Shown: in pieces, positions 36,144 through 43,549 of the stretch
How positions within the stretch are numbered: the stretch's first letter is position 1
Layout of the letters: every line of letters begins with the position of its first letter
From: Paenibacillus sp. P25
GTDB lineage: Bacteria > Bacillota > Bacilli > Paenibacillales > NBRC-103111
NCBI GenBank assembly: GCA_024704175.1
Contig: CP085629.1
Span: 2,914,001 to 2,978,000 of the forward strand
Reading direction: 5' to 3'
DNA length: 64,000 nt
Program-made: the position numbers and the translations under genes
Notes under the pieces: generated by a model
What the model was told of the DNA's origin: nothing
What the model saw: only the letters and a program-made list of their open reading frames with translations
The model's database searches: none

Positions 36144-36180
36144 CAAAAAAACGCCCGCTCCTCGCAAAGAGGAACGGACG
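36144..36180 (-). terminator. Terminator after leuCD
   Basis: CGTCCGTTCCTC and GAGGAGCGGGCG pair around TTTGC, then seven T on the minus strand. Confidence 0.85.
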
Positions 36181-36233
36181 GATTTGCGCGACCCTCGGAA
36201 CGGGCCGGACGGTCGCGCTGATCGCGAGGCCGC

Positions 36234-36839
36234 TTACTTGTAGGCCAGACGCGCTTCATGAGCCGCTTCGTACGCGGCGATTTTGTCTTCATGCTGCAGC
36301 GTGAGGCCGATGTCGTCGAGGCCCTGCAGCAGGAACTGGCGGCGGTGCTCATCCAGATCGAAGCTGATGTTCAGCCCCTGGCCGTCGGTGATCGTTTTGT
36401 TCTCGAGGTCCACGGTCAGCTTGTAGCCTTCATTCGCCGCGGTGCGCTGGAACAGCTCTTCCACCTGCTCCTCGGACAGCTTGATCGGCAGAATGCCGTT
36501 CTTGAAGCAGTTGTTGTAGAAAATATCGGCGAACGACGGAGCGATCACCACTTTGAAGCCGTAATCCTGAATCGCCCAAGGCGCGTGCTCGCGGGAGGAG
36601 CCGCGACCGAAGTTGGCACGGGAAATCAGGACCGAAGCGCCTTGGTAGCGCGGCTGGTTCAGGCTGAAGCCCGGAATGACCTCACCCTGCTCGTCGAAAC
36701 GCCATTCGTAGAACAGGAATTGGCCGAAGCCGGAGCGCTCGATGCGCTTAAGGAATTGTTTCGGGATGATGGCGTCCGTATCCACGTTGACGCGGTCGAC
36801 CGGGCCGACCAAGCCGGTATGCTGTTTGAATGCTTCCAT
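36234..36839 (-). CDS. leuD: 3-isopropylmalate dehydratase small subunit
   Basis: 201 residues. The LeuD swivel domain shows [41 protein letters not shown] and [18 protein letters not shown]. With LeuC it isomerises 2- to 3-isopropylmalate in leucine synthesis. It follows leuC by 69 bases and is uninterrupted. A terminator lies 54 bases downstream. leuB is not in the window. Confidence 0.95.
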   Translation of the reverse strand: MEAFKQHTGLVGPVDRVNVDTDAIIPKQFLKRIERSGFGQFLFYEWRFDEQGEVIPGFSLNQPRYQGASVLISRANFGRGSSREHAPWAIQDYGFKVVIAPSFADIFYNNCFKNGILPIKLSEEQVEELFQRTAANEGYKLTVDLENKTITDGQGLNISFDLDEHRRQFLLQGLDDIGLTLQHEDKIAAYEAAHEARLAYK

Positions 36840-36908
36840 ATCGAATACCCTCGCTTTGATAAAATATCGTTCGATGATGATGTCAGTTCATGCTATGAAA
36901 CGACAGGC

Positions 36909-38328
36909 TTACGCCTCTTGTTTTACTTTGAATTTCCAGTCGCGCACGTCGGTGAAACGTCCTTCGATTGCAGCTGCTGCCGCCATCGCCGGAGATACCA
37001 GATGCGTACGTCCGCCGCGGCCTTGACGGCCTTCGAAGTTCCGGTTGGACGTCGATGCGCAGCGCTGGCCCGGTTGAAGCACGTCCGGGTTCATCGCGAG
37101 ACACATGCTGCAGCCTGCGTCGCGCCATTCGAAGCCGGCTTCGATGAAGATTTTGTCGAGGCCTTCCTTCTCCGCCTGCATCTTGACGCGGCCGGAGCCC
37201 GGTACGACGATCGCCGTCACCTTCGGGGACACCTTGTAGCCTTGGGCCACTGCCGCGCGCGGCACGCAGGTCTTCGATCCGGCCGTTCGTACAGGAGCCG
37301 ATAAACACATAGTCCACGGCCACTTCCGTCATCGGCGTGCCCGGCTTCAGATCCATGTACTCGAGCGCTTTCTCAGCTGCTTTCCGCTCGTTCTCAGTAG
37401 CAAAATCAGCCGGATTCGGCACGGTTGCCGTAACGTCGGTACCCATGCCCGGGCTGGTGCCCCAGGTAACTTGCGGGATCAAGCTGTCGGCGTCGAATTC
37501 AACGACACGGTCGTAGGCTGCGCCCGGATCCGTAGTCAGCTGCTTCCACTGCTCCACAGCCGCATCGAATGCCGCGCCTTGCGGTACGTATTGACGGCCG
37601 CGCAGGTATTCGAACGTCGTTTCGTCCGGTGCGATCAGGCCCGCTCTAGCGCCGGCTTCGATGGACATGTTACATACGGTCATGCGCTCTTCCATGGACA
37701 GGCCGCGGATCGCTTCGCCCGTGTACTCGATAACATAGCCCGTTGCAAAGTCCGTGCCGTATTTGGCAATAACGCCGAGGATCAGGTCCTTCGCCGTTAC
37801 GCCCGGCTTCAGCTTGCCGTTAATGCGCACTTCCAGCGTCTTCGGCTTCGCTTGCTGCAGGCATTGCGTAGCGAGCACGTGCTCCACTTCGCTCGTACCG
37901 ATGCCGAAGGCCAGTGCGCCGAACGCGCCGTGAGTCGATGTGTGGCTGTCGCCGCAAACGATCGTTTTGCCGGGATGCGTCAGGCCGATCTCCGGTCCCA
38001 TAACGTGTACGACGCCTTGGTCGATATTGTTCAAGTCGAACAGCGTTACGCCGAAGTCAGCGCAGTTCTTGGACAGCGTGTCGATCTGCTGCTTGGAGAT
38101 CGGGTCCGTGATGTTGAAGCGGTCCTTCGTCGGTACGTTATGGTCCATCGTCGCGAACGTCAGGTCCGGACGGCGTACCTTGCGGCCGTTCAAGCGGAGG
38201 CCTTCGAACGCTTGCGGCGACGTCACTTCGTGCACCAGGTGCAGGTCGATATAAAGGACGCTCGGTTTTCCCGGTTCCGAATGAATCTCGTGATTGTCCC
38301 AAATCTTTTCGAACATTGTTTTTGCCAT
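36909..38328 (-). CDS. leuC: 3-isopropylmalate dehydratase large subunit (frameshift)
   Basis: About 472 residues rejoined. Aconitase-type features: [36 protein letters not shown], and the 4Fe-4S ligands Cys in [15 protein letters not shown] and the CSMCLAMN pair. The frame breaks near 37260, just after DLRAA, and resumes as [20 protein letters not shown]; removing one G joins them. leuD downstream is intact, so a real mutation would disable a kept pathway; a sequence error is likelier. ATG 38328 ([16 protein letters not shown]) is the family start. Confidence 0.9.
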
Positions 38329-38432
38329 GAGTTCCACCTCAATCGTTATAAATGCGAAAAATGAAAATTATCGATGAAGTAATAGTAGCATGTTCAACTT
38401 CATTGTTCCAAGATATAATATCTATAATATCG

Positions 38433-38447
38433 ATAGACAAAACCTAT
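38433..38447. promoter_or_regulatory. LysR-type T-N11-A motif upstream of leuC
   Basis: ATAGACAAAACCTAT is a dyad (ATAG-N7-CTAT) about 105 bp upstream of leuC. leuCD operons are often activated by LysR-type proteins. No T-box leader (no AGGGUGGNACCGCG-like block) is present in the gap. Confidence 0.4.
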
Positions 38448-38471
38448 AGGCTAGAACCTCCTAATTTGCCT

Positions 38472-38494
38472 AGACCCTTGATATTCAAGGGTCT
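38472..38494. other. Perfect dyad at the prophage left border (possible att region)
   Basis: AGACCCTTGA and TCAAGGGTCT flank TAT. It lies between the leuC promoter region and the first prophage gene. It could be part of an attachment site or a terminator with a poor T tail. The second att copy would lie beyond the window. Confidence 0.4.
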
Positions 38495-38502
38495 TCTTGT
38501 TC

Positions 38503-38586
38503 TCATGGTATTCTTATTTTAACTAATTTTCCCTGACATATACTAAAGTCCGTCCCCAATTTGTCCCCAGAATAAAAGCCCCGGAG
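38503..38586 (-). pseudogene. Possible phage integrase C-terminal remnant
   Basis: Directly after the YolD-like stop codon and in the same frame, the minus strand reads ... SGDKLGTDFSICQGK ... and stops at 38503. GDKLGT-type tails are seen at the ends of phage tyrosine recombinases. Only about 27 codons exist, with no catalytic residues, so this is at best a scar at the border. Confidence 0.35.
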
Positions 38587-38602
38587 TTAGTCTCCAGGGC
38601 TT
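38571..38602 (-). terminator. Terminator of prophage YolD-like gene
   Basis: AAGCCCTGGAG and CTCCGGGGCTT (one mismatch) around ACTAA, then TTTTATT on the minus strand. It overlaps the stop codon. Confidence 0.8.
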
Positions 38603-38838
38603 TCCACTTTCATAATGTCCATGAAGGGGACCTTTGTTATCTCACCATATCTCTGAACATGCACCTTGCCGGTCCGGGGATCCATATCGCTGATCTTGCC
38701 GCGGACCGGTTCATCCCATCCCCAAACCGTCAATAAGACCTCTGCGTCTTCTTGTTTTGCCTCGACCAACTGGTTTCCAATCTCCTCTAAAACGAATTCA
38801 TCCCTTGTAGGCCGCTTAGCCGTCTTCTGCTTTATCAT
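38587..38838 (-). CDS. YolD-like protein (prophage)
   Basis: 83 residues. VLLTVWGWDEPVRGKISDMD and the end VPFMDIMKVE give the YolD-like domain. B. subtilis yolD lies in the SP-beta prophage next to a LexA-controlled polymerase gene; no polymerase is adjacent here. ATG 38838 has GGAGGA in front. A chromosomal relative is at 2193-2498. It is the leftmost intact gene of the prophage. Confidence 0.82.
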   Translation of the reverse strand: MIKQKTAKRPTRDEFVLEEIGNQLVEAKQEDAEVLLTVWGWDEPVRGKISDMDPRTGKVHVQRYGEITKVPFMDIMKVESPGD

Positions 38839-38895
38839 GTGATTATAATCCTCCTCTGGATTGTCTGCTCTGGAACATTAAAAACTGTGTAAATG

Positions 38896-38924
38896 TTGAC
38901 CATTTTGGATAATTGCGGTATTAT
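38896..38924 (+). promoter_or_regulatory. Sigma-A promoter for candidate small RNA
   Basis: TTGACC (38896-38901) and TATTAT (38919-38924) with a 17-bp spacer, facing away from both flanking minus-strand genes. Confidence 0.6.
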
Positions 38925-38930
38925 TTATCT

Positions 38931-38984
38931 TGTCCGGAAGCACCGGCAACCAGCCCCTTGAGGAAGCACCTCAGGGGCTTTTTG
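38931..38984 (+). ncRNA. Candidate two-hairpin small RNA
   Basis: A transcript from the promoter at 38896-38924 would be about 54 nt. It would fold into hairpin 1, CCGG-AAGCA-CCGG, and hairpin 2, AGCCCCTTGAGG-AAGCA-CCTCAGGGGCT, followed by five T. Both loops are the same AAGCA. No reading frame of note is inside. Without the promoter it would simply be a terminator, but no plus-strand gene precedes it. Confidence 0.5.
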
Positions 38985-38992
38985 CATTCATC

Positions 38993-39397
38993 TCATTTTG
39001 CAGCCAACCTGCTGGCGATCTCCTTCACATATTGGGACAACCTGATGCTGATCTCCGAGCGCATCACATCGCGGATCATACCAAAACGCTCCTCGTAGCC
39101 GCGGCAAACTATATGATGATAAACGACCATTTCCACATGTTCTTCACCAGTAATTTTAATATTTCGCTGTTTCAATTGGCGTCGCAGCTCGAGCATGTCT
39201 GCACTTATTTTGTCCATGACGGTCCGGCCTGCTGACAAATAAAGCTTTTTCATGAGATTGGATCCGTGCTCAATATCATCGATACTCCTTTGAAGCATGG
39301 TTAACATGTACGGTAGCAAGATATAGTCGCGGATCAGCACAAATTCCTCTTGGGTTGGCCCTTTGCGAGTAAATGTTTTTTGCGCATCGTTACTCAT
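38993..39397 (-). CDS. Conserved-type phage protein of unknown function, 134 aa
   Basis: ATG 39397 follows GGAGGAGG and overlaps the WYL-like stop in ATGA. The protein is helical and charged (FTRKGPTQEEFVLIRDYILL ... GRTVMDKISADMLELRRQLK ... YHHIVCRGYEERFGMIRDVM). It has no membrane helix or catalytic motif. It is co-transcribed with the WYL-like gene behind a promoter bearing LexA-type boxes. Function unknown. Confidence 0.7.
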   Translation of the reverse strand: MSNDAQKTFTRKGPTQEEFVLIRDYILLPYMLTMLQRSIDDIEHGSNLMKKLYLSAGRTVMDKISADMLELRRQLKQRNIKITGEEHVEMVVYHHIVCRGYEERFGMIRDVMRSEISIRLSQYVKEIASRLAAK

Positions 39398-39588
39398 GCC
39401 GTCCTCCTCCCTGCCGGCTGCACAGCCAAAATACGGTTTGGCTGAAACGACCTTGGGGCCCGCCGCTCTAAGCAAAACGCCTTGACGATCCCACCGGTAA
39501 CGTCCCGGACCTCGATTTTCCGTTGAGTGATCCGGCCGTCGCGGCCAAGGTAAATAATTTCTACTATCCTGCCTATGTATTTTTCCAT
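39394..39588 (-). CDS. Small WYL-like beta protein
   Basis: 64 residues, nearly the whole chain being one beta module: MEKYIGRIVEIIYLGRDGRI, then VKAFCLERRAPRSFQPNRIL and AVQP. WYL domains bind ligands or nucleic acid and often sit in damage-responsive regulators; this is a single stand-alone module without a DNA-binding part. The promoter in front has two LexA-like boxes. A diverged partner is at 4831-5190. Confidence 0.7.
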   Translation of the reverse strand: MEKYIGRIVEIIYLGRDGRITQRKIEVRDVTGGIVKAFCLERRAPRSFQPNRILAVQPAGRRTA

Positions 39589-39606
39589 CCTGTTCGCCTC
39601 CGTATA

Positions 39607-39655
39607 CGAACGTTTGTTTGCTATTATTATATGCGAATATACGTTCGATATTCAA
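39607..39655 (-). promoter_or_regulatory. Sigma-A promoter with two LexA-like boxes
   Basis: TTGAAT (39655-39650) and TATAAT (39631-39626), spacer 18 bp. CGAATATACGTTCG (39634-39647) lies between them and CGAACGTTTGTTTG (39607-39620) just downstream. Each resembles CGAACRNRYGTTYC with one to three mismatches. Confidence 0.6.
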
Positions 39656-39687
39656 GTTGGAATACCATCCATTTTTCCAATTAATTC

Positions 39688-39717
39688 TTGACTTATGGTT
39701 CCATATATGGTACCATA
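39688..39717 (+). promoter_or_regulatory. hicAB promoter with tandem palindromic operators
   Basis: TTGACT at 39688-39693 is followed by two abutting 12-bp palindromes, TATGGTTCCATA (39694-39705, one mismatch at the centre) and TATGGTACCATA (39706-39717). Such tandem dyads suit autorepression by the ribbon-helix-helix tail of HicB. Confidence 0.6.
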
Positions 39718-39738
39718 TAATTAGAAAGGAGGTCAGAC

Positions 39739-39963
39739 ATGGCAAGGGTCGAAAAAATCATCGAAAAGATGAAAAACCGCCCTAATGGAATATCCTTCAC
39801 GGAAGCGGCAAAAGTCCTTGAAGCCCACGGTTACAAAAACGTAAGGCACAAAGGAAGCCACTACCAGTTTCGAAATGACGCTGGAGACGTCATAACGATA
39901 AAGAAAGATAATCCGCTAAAGGCGGTCTATGTGGTGGATGTTCTGGAACGAATCGGGAGTTGA
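39739..39963 (+). CDS. hicA: HicA family toxin (mRNA interferase)
   Basis: 74 residues, dsRNA-binding-like fold. GYKNVRHKGSHYQFRNDAGD carries the conserved GSHY with the catalytic His, followed by VITIKKDNPLKAVYVVDVLE. HicA cleaves mRNA during translation. ATG 39739 follows AAAGGAGG at 39725-39732. hicB follows after 57 bases, a toxin-first order. Confidence 0.85.
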   Translation: MARVEKIIEKMKNRPNGISFTEAAKVLEAHGYKNVRHKGSHYQFRNDAGDVITIKKDNPLKAVYVVDVLERIGS

Positions 39964-40020
39964 CTCCCGGTTCGGCTTTCCCCCACACCAACAATTATAT
40001 CATGACCCTTGCTAAATTCC

Positions 40021-40368
40021 ATGGCTGATAAAAACCTTAAGTATTACATGAGTTTACCGTATACCGTGATTGTACGGGAGGTCAATGACGAAAACGGACA
40101 TTACTTTTACGGGAAGTACCTGGAATTAGACGGTTGTCAGTCTACCGGCCAAACAATTGAAGAATTGTACGAATGCCTTAAAGAAGCCTTGGAAGGATAC
40201 TTGGAGGTAAAACTGGAGTATGGCGATCCGATCCCTGAGCCCCAAGACGATTACAGCGGCAGTATCCGGTTGAGGATGCCTAAGACACTGCACCGTGATT
40301 TAGCAGTCGCCGCCGAGCTTGAAGGCGTATCACTAAACCAGTACATGCTCTATAAACTGAGCAAATAA
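40021..40368 (+). CDS. hicB: HicB family antitoxin
   Basis: About 115 residues. The N-terminal HicB fold (YFYGKYLELDGCQSTGQTIE, then LYECLKEALEGYLE) blocks HicA; the C-terminus has a DNA-binding ribbon-helix-helix (GSIRLRMPKTLHRDLAVAAE, then GVSLNQYML). The start may be ATG 40021 or TTG 40009; neither has a clear ribosome site, so translation may depend on hicA. A terminator follows. Confidence 0.85.
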   Translation: MADKNLKYYMSLPYTVIVREVNDENGHYFYGKYLELDGCQSTGQTIEELYECLKEALEGYLEVKLEYGDPIPEPQDDYSGSIRLRMPKTLHRDLAVAAELEGVSLNQYMLYKLSK

Positions 40369-40379
40369 CCCGAGCACGA

Positions 40380-40415
40380 AAAAGAGCAGCGAGGTCATCC
40401 CTCCTGCTCTTTTTT
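40380..40415 (+). terminator. Terminator after hicAB
   Basis: AAAGAGCAGCGAGG and CCTCCTGCTCTTT around TCATC, then a T run. Confidence 0.8.
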
Positions 40416-40553
40416 GGTACGCTCTATTTTTTCCTCAATGGCCGTAACAATGAAATCATTCAAGCTAACACCTGCCGCGGCCGCAGCAGACTTCATACAC
40501 TGCTTTCCTACCTTTGGGTACATACGGATACAGCCTATCGTAATTTGCCGCAT
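40395..40553 (-). CDS. Arc-like ribbon-helix-helix protein, 52 aa
   Basis: The frame reads MRQITIGCIRMYPKVGKQCM and then KSAAAAAGVSLNDFIVTAIE, a strand-helix-helix of the Arc/HicB-tail type with a GVSLNDFI turn. It is probably a small DNA-binding regulator. Its end overlaps the hicAB terminator. The ribosome site is poor. It sits downstream of the HNH-like gene on the same strand. Confidence 0.55.
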   Translation of the reverse strand: MRQITIGCIRMYPKVGKQCMKSAAAAAGVSLNDFIVTAIEEKIERTKKEQEG

Positions 40554-40561
40554 TGTATTTG

Positions 40562-40915
40562 TTATTTCAATCGTTCGAGGTATGATGATGCACCTGGATA
40601 TCGCTCAAGGTAGAGTTTGTGACCAGTATCTCTCCATGCCTTTTTGGAATTTTCACTTCTTGTAATCCACTGACAATTTGACGGACAGTAGCCCTCATTA
40701 GGGTTTATTCTGTCGATCGTCAAATTATCTTCATATCCGTTCGACATAGCCCAATTGTAAAAGTTAACAAAACCGTTTTCAGATTGCCATTCTTCACAAA
40801 CTTGTATCCCTTTTTTCGAATAAATCTTTCGGTAAATCTCTAAATTTGATTGACACCTTTGAAGCATTCCGCGGTAGATCCTGTACAATCTTGTATTGCT
40901 CAACCCGTGCTTCAT
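40562..40915 (-). CDS. Phage HNH-like/homing-type protein
   Basis: 117 residues. The pattern KHGLSNTRLYRIYRGMLQRC, then GIQVCEEW and LTIDRINPNEGYCPSNCQWI is that of small phage proteins related to HNH/AP2-type mobile endonucleases (an LTIDRID-x-NG-Y-PxNCRW core). The His of a classical HNH motif is not obvious, so activity is uncertain. Its start overlaps the XRE regulator stop in ATGA. Confidence 0.6.
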   Translation of the reverse strand: MKHGLSNTRLYRIYRGMLQRCQSNLEIYRKIYSKKGIQVCEEWQSENGFVNFYNWAMSNGYEDNLTIDRINPNEGYCPSNCQWITRSENSKKAWRDTGHKLYLERYPGASSYLERLK

Positions 40916-41124
40916 GCGTCTTCACTCACATATTCAATAAGTTCACCAACATCCTCAATATTGAGGGTTTCCATAATCTTGTTCAAGTTTTCTGGCGACC
41001 AAGCCTTAGATTTATTCTTTACCATATCCAAAATTGTCGGATATCGAATACCCGTCATCTCTGACAGTTGATTTGCATTCATCCGGCGGTCATACAGAAT
41101 CTTATCCAGTTTAAGCCGAAGCAA
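40912..41124 (-). CDS. XRE-family (Cro/C1-type) repressor, 70 aa
   Basis: A compact helix-turn-helix protein: LKLDKILYDRRMNANQLSEM, then GIRYPTILDMVKNKSKAWSP with the recognition helix, and a C-terminal helix. TTG 41124 is chosen because a perfect GGAGGTGAT lies before it; ATG 41142 would place the ribosome site inside the frame. Four CGAA-T-TTCG operators upstream lie between it and the divergent micro-ORF gene, so it is the likely lysogeny-type repressor of this promoter region. Confidence 0.8.
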   Translation of the reverse strand: MLRLKLDKILYDRRMNANQLSEMTGIRYPTILDMVKNKSKAWSPENLNKIMETLNIEDVGELIEYVSEDA

Positions 41125-41154
41125 GCGGATCACCTCCCACATTTTCAGTTTATT

Positions 41155-41235
41155 CGAATTTCGTAAAATAATCAACGAATTTCGAATAAATATTATACGA
41201 TTTTCGTTGACAATTATACGAATTTCGTATATAAT
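41155..41235 (+). promoter_or_regulatory. Consensus promoter with four phased operators
   Basis: TTGACA (41207-41212) and TATAAT (41230-41235) with a 17-bp spacer. CGAATTTCG-type operators lie at 41155-41163, 41176-41184, 41198-41206 (CGATTTTCG) and 41219-41227, i.e. 21, 22 and 21 bp apart. The last fills the -35/-10 spacer, where binding would block transcription. Confidence 0.8.
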
Positions 41236-41266
41236 TGAAGTATAGAAAGGAGGTGAACAAGAGAAT

Positions 41267-41392
41267 ATGAAAGATTGGGTAACGCTCCTTACGGCGATCA
41301 TTCAGCTAATCACAGCAATCATCATGCTACTAAAGCCGAAGGACAAAAACAAAAAAGGAACCAAACGCAGCCGCCCCGGCAAACGTAAATAG
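41267..41392 (+). CDS. 41-residue single-helix membrane peptide
   Basis: ATG 41267 follows AAAGGAGGTG. One membrane helix (WVTLLTAIIQLITAIIMLL) is followed by a very basic tail (KPKDKNKKGTKRSRPGKRK). The shape is that of small holin-like or type I toxin-like peptides of phages. It is the first gene behind the operator-controlled consensus promoter. A GC-rich hairpin lies at 41400-41428. Confidence 0.65.
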   Translation: MKDWVTLLTAIIQLITAIIMLLKPKDKNKKGTKRSRPGKRK

Positions 41393-41479
41393 GTTCCTCG
41401 GAGAGGGTCGGAGTCGACCCGGCCCTCTCTCCCCCAATCTTAACATAAACGCTTTGAAAAATAAACGGGAGGGATTGCG

Positions 41480-41563
41480 ATGAGCATCGTAACGTGGATT
41501 GTAAGCGTGGCGGCGTTGGTTCTCTCAGTAGTGGTTTTGATTCGGACGATTCGTAAAAGATGA
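41480..41563 (+). CDS. 27-residue membrane peptide
   Basis: ATG 41480 behind GGGAGG. The peptide is one membrane helix (TWIVSVAALVLSVVVLI) with an RTIRKR tail. It lies between the 41-residue peptide and the 153-residue gene on the same strand. Not recognised; a type I toxin-like or a small accessory peptide is possible. Confidence 0.5.
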   Translation: MSIVTWIVSVAALVLSVVVLIRTIRKR

Positions 41564-41579
41564 CCGATGGAGGGATAAT

Positions 41580-42041
41580 ATGGATCTTACCAGGGAAGAA
41601 ACGGCTTTAATTATTGCCATGCGCATAAACGGCATTTATCCCGCCTTCATCGTGCTGGACGCGATGCGCTTTATGGACAAAGGCCGGGCGCAAGATAATG
41701 AGTCCAATGACTATTATCATAAGTACATGGCGATTTTCGATGAAATCAGAAAAGCCAGTCGAGGAAAACCGATCGATACACGAAAGATCGTCGCGCAGCT
41801 CGGGCTTTCCGAGCTGTGGGCGAAGCAGCAAGATCAACAACAACCAGTGGACGAATCTGATATCGCCAGGCTTGCCGAAAAGATCAAGGCCGGAACGGAA
41901 GGCGACAAGCGTGCAATGGCTCTTTTCACAATCGGCTGGATAGAGGGGCTTTTAAAGTTCAGCGGTCCAGATTCTCGGAAGCTTCGGGAAATCAAGAACA
42001 TGATCGCGGCGTTTAACCTTGTTAGGTGGGGAGAGCGGTGA
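41580..42041 (+). CDS. Phage protein of unknown function, 153 aa
   Basis: ATG 41580 follows GGAGGG. The protein is helical and soluble (REETALIIAMRINGIYPAFI ... RKASRGKPIDTRKIVAQLGL ... MALFTIGWIEGLLKFSGPDS). No family recognised. It is the third gene from the operator-controlled promoter, so its expression should follow repressor release. Confidence 0.6.
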   Translation: MDLTREETALIIAMRINGIYPAFIVLDAMRFMDKGRAQDNESNDYYHKYMAIFDEIRKASRGKPIDTRKIVAQLGLSELWAKQQDQQQPVDESDIARLAEKIKAGTEGDKRAMALFTIGWIEGLLKFSGPDSRKLREIKNMIAAFNLVRWGER

Positions 42042-42150
42042 ACTGTTTCTCGGTCGGGGGTGCTACTCGGCCGAGTCCTCATTAGATCGTCTGAGTGGGA
42101 ATGGGAGGAAATGAGCTTGTCCATTATATATGAACAACCTAATATTTTAA

Positions 42151-42867
42151 TCAGATTGTATAAAGCATATCGATGAAGTCCAGACATTCATATTCTGACA
42201 AACCAGTATAAAACAAAAGAGTCCCATCAACGGAAATTCGGAAGGTTACTGTTTTTTCGCCATGATCGTACGTAACAACAACCCCTGTTAATTGTCCTGC
42301 CTGTAACATATTGAGATAATACTGCGTACCATTGATATTTGAACCTTTCAAAGATACACCAGTCACGGTCTCAATCTGTACGTTAAACCTAGCACCTCGA
42401 ACATCAGTAGACTCTTCAATGATTCCAAGTATGTTGAATTTATGTTTCTCCAACTGCATTGGAAAGCGTACTTCGAATATACCAGTTGCTTTAAAAGCAT
42501 CTTCTTTCCTACAAAGGGCTACTAAGCGTCGACTAGAGGGATGGTAATAGATTTCATAGATTCCTTGTTTAATAACTTGATCGATCATCTCACCTTTGAC
42601 TCTTGCCCTATAATCCAAGATCTCATCCGTGATTATCCGATAGTTTTGATACCCGGTCGGTGATGTCTCGTTAGCGTAAATCCAGGTATCCAACGACTCG
42701 TCAAAGTCATTGATCCGTCTTGTTTCCTGAAAATGTTGTGCTTCTCTTACAATTTCATCAAGTCTAGCTTCTTCTTGCGGTGTTACATCGAATACACTCA
42801 CGCTAAAAATACGAATCACCTCATCTAAAGAGTAATGCCCGTTTGGCAGTTTCCTCCAATGTATCAA
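42151..42867 (-). CDS. Prophage cargo protein B, unknown function
   Basis: 238 residues; ATG 42867 lies inside the end of cargo A (47-bp overlap). GTG starts near 42800 are alternatives. The chain has an acidic helical N-terminal half and a beta-rich C-terminal half (IDQVIKQGIYEIYYHPSSRR; GQLTGVVVTYDHGEKTVTFR). No signal peptide, membrane helix or known catalytic motif is visible. AT content is higher than in the flanking tail genes. The overlap implies co-translation with cargo A. Confidence 0.65.
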   Translation of the reverse strand: MIHWRKLPNGHYSLDEVIRIFSVSVFDVTPQEEARLDEIVREAQHFQETRRINDFDESLDTWIYANETSPTGYQNYRIITDEILDYRARVKGEMIDQVIKQGIYEIYYHPSSRRLVALCRKEDAFKATGIFEVRFPMQLEKHKFNILGIIEESTDVRGARFNVQIETVTGVSLKGSNINGTQYYLNMLQAGQLTGVVVTYDHGEKTVTFRISVDGTLLFYTGLSEYECLDFIDMLYTI

Positions 42868-43531
42868 AAGATGACTCGTTTATGCAAATTTTTTCCTTGT
42901 AAACTCGCAAAAAATGTTTGTTCTTATCGTTTTCGTTATTTTTCGACACGATTGCGCTTACTGGAAAAAAGCATTCGAAATGAGCAATGTTTTCCTTCCC
43001 GAGACGCTGAACCATTAAACCAAAAAATGGATTTCTAACTTTCTTAAAATAAATATCCAAATTATACCCACTTGATTCTGGTCGAATATCTCGCTCAAGC
43101 TCATTAAATAATTCTCTCAACTCCCTTAACTTTTCCTCTGCGGAGTTAAAAGTAACGTTGAGTTGTGAGATACTTACAAAGAATTTTTTAGAAGAAAATT
43201 CTCCGGTATCAAAATCATCTTGAACAAGAAGACTGAAAATTCCGCATTCATATAGCTTTTTATTTGACATGTTAACCGTCCGTTTATACCGATCGGACTT
43301 ATACCTACGTTTAAGTACCCCTTCAATCTTTTGATATACTTCGCCTTTTTCTTTAAGTACATAGTCAACACTTACCGACCAATTAGTATCCCGCCATTTG
43401 GAAAAAATGCGTACAACTAAGAAATAGTATTTCGGGTTCTTTGCGTATAACCAAGTATGAAAACCTAAAACTGCAGGAGCATACATAATAACATATTTAA
43501 GGATTTTAAGGGCTATATCCAAAACACTCAC
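42821..43531 (-). CDS. Prophage cargo protein A, membrane-anchored, unknown function
   Basis: 236 residues; GTG 43531 behind GGGGGTG. An N-terminal membrane helix (ILKYVIMYAPAVLGFHTWLY) is followed by a cytoplasmic, basic and aromatic domain (SNKKLYECGIFSLLVQDDFD; VRNPFFGLMVQRLGKENIAH). No recognised domain. It is AT-rich, has its own promoter and lies outside the late operon. A membrane sensor or effector paired with soluble protein B is an inference from layout only. Confidence 0.65.
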   Translation of the reverse strand: MSVLDIALKILKYVIMYAPAVLGFHTWLYAKNPKYYFLVVRIFSKWRDTNWSVSVDYVLKEKGEVYQKIEGVLKRRYKSDRYKRTVNMSNKKLYECGIFSLLVQDDFDTGEFSSKKFFVSISQLNVTFNSAEEKLRELRELFNELERDIRPESSGYNLDIYFKKVRNPFFGLMVQRLGKENIAHFECFFPVSAIVSKNNENDKNKHFLRVYKEKICINESSFDTLEETAKRALLFR

Positions 43532-43549
43532 CCCCTGTGAATTACTCCC

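Noticed and set aside
38339-38586. T-box or leucine attenuator leader before leuC
   Set aside because: No T-box sequence, no leucine-rich leader frame and no terminator facing leuC were found in the gap.
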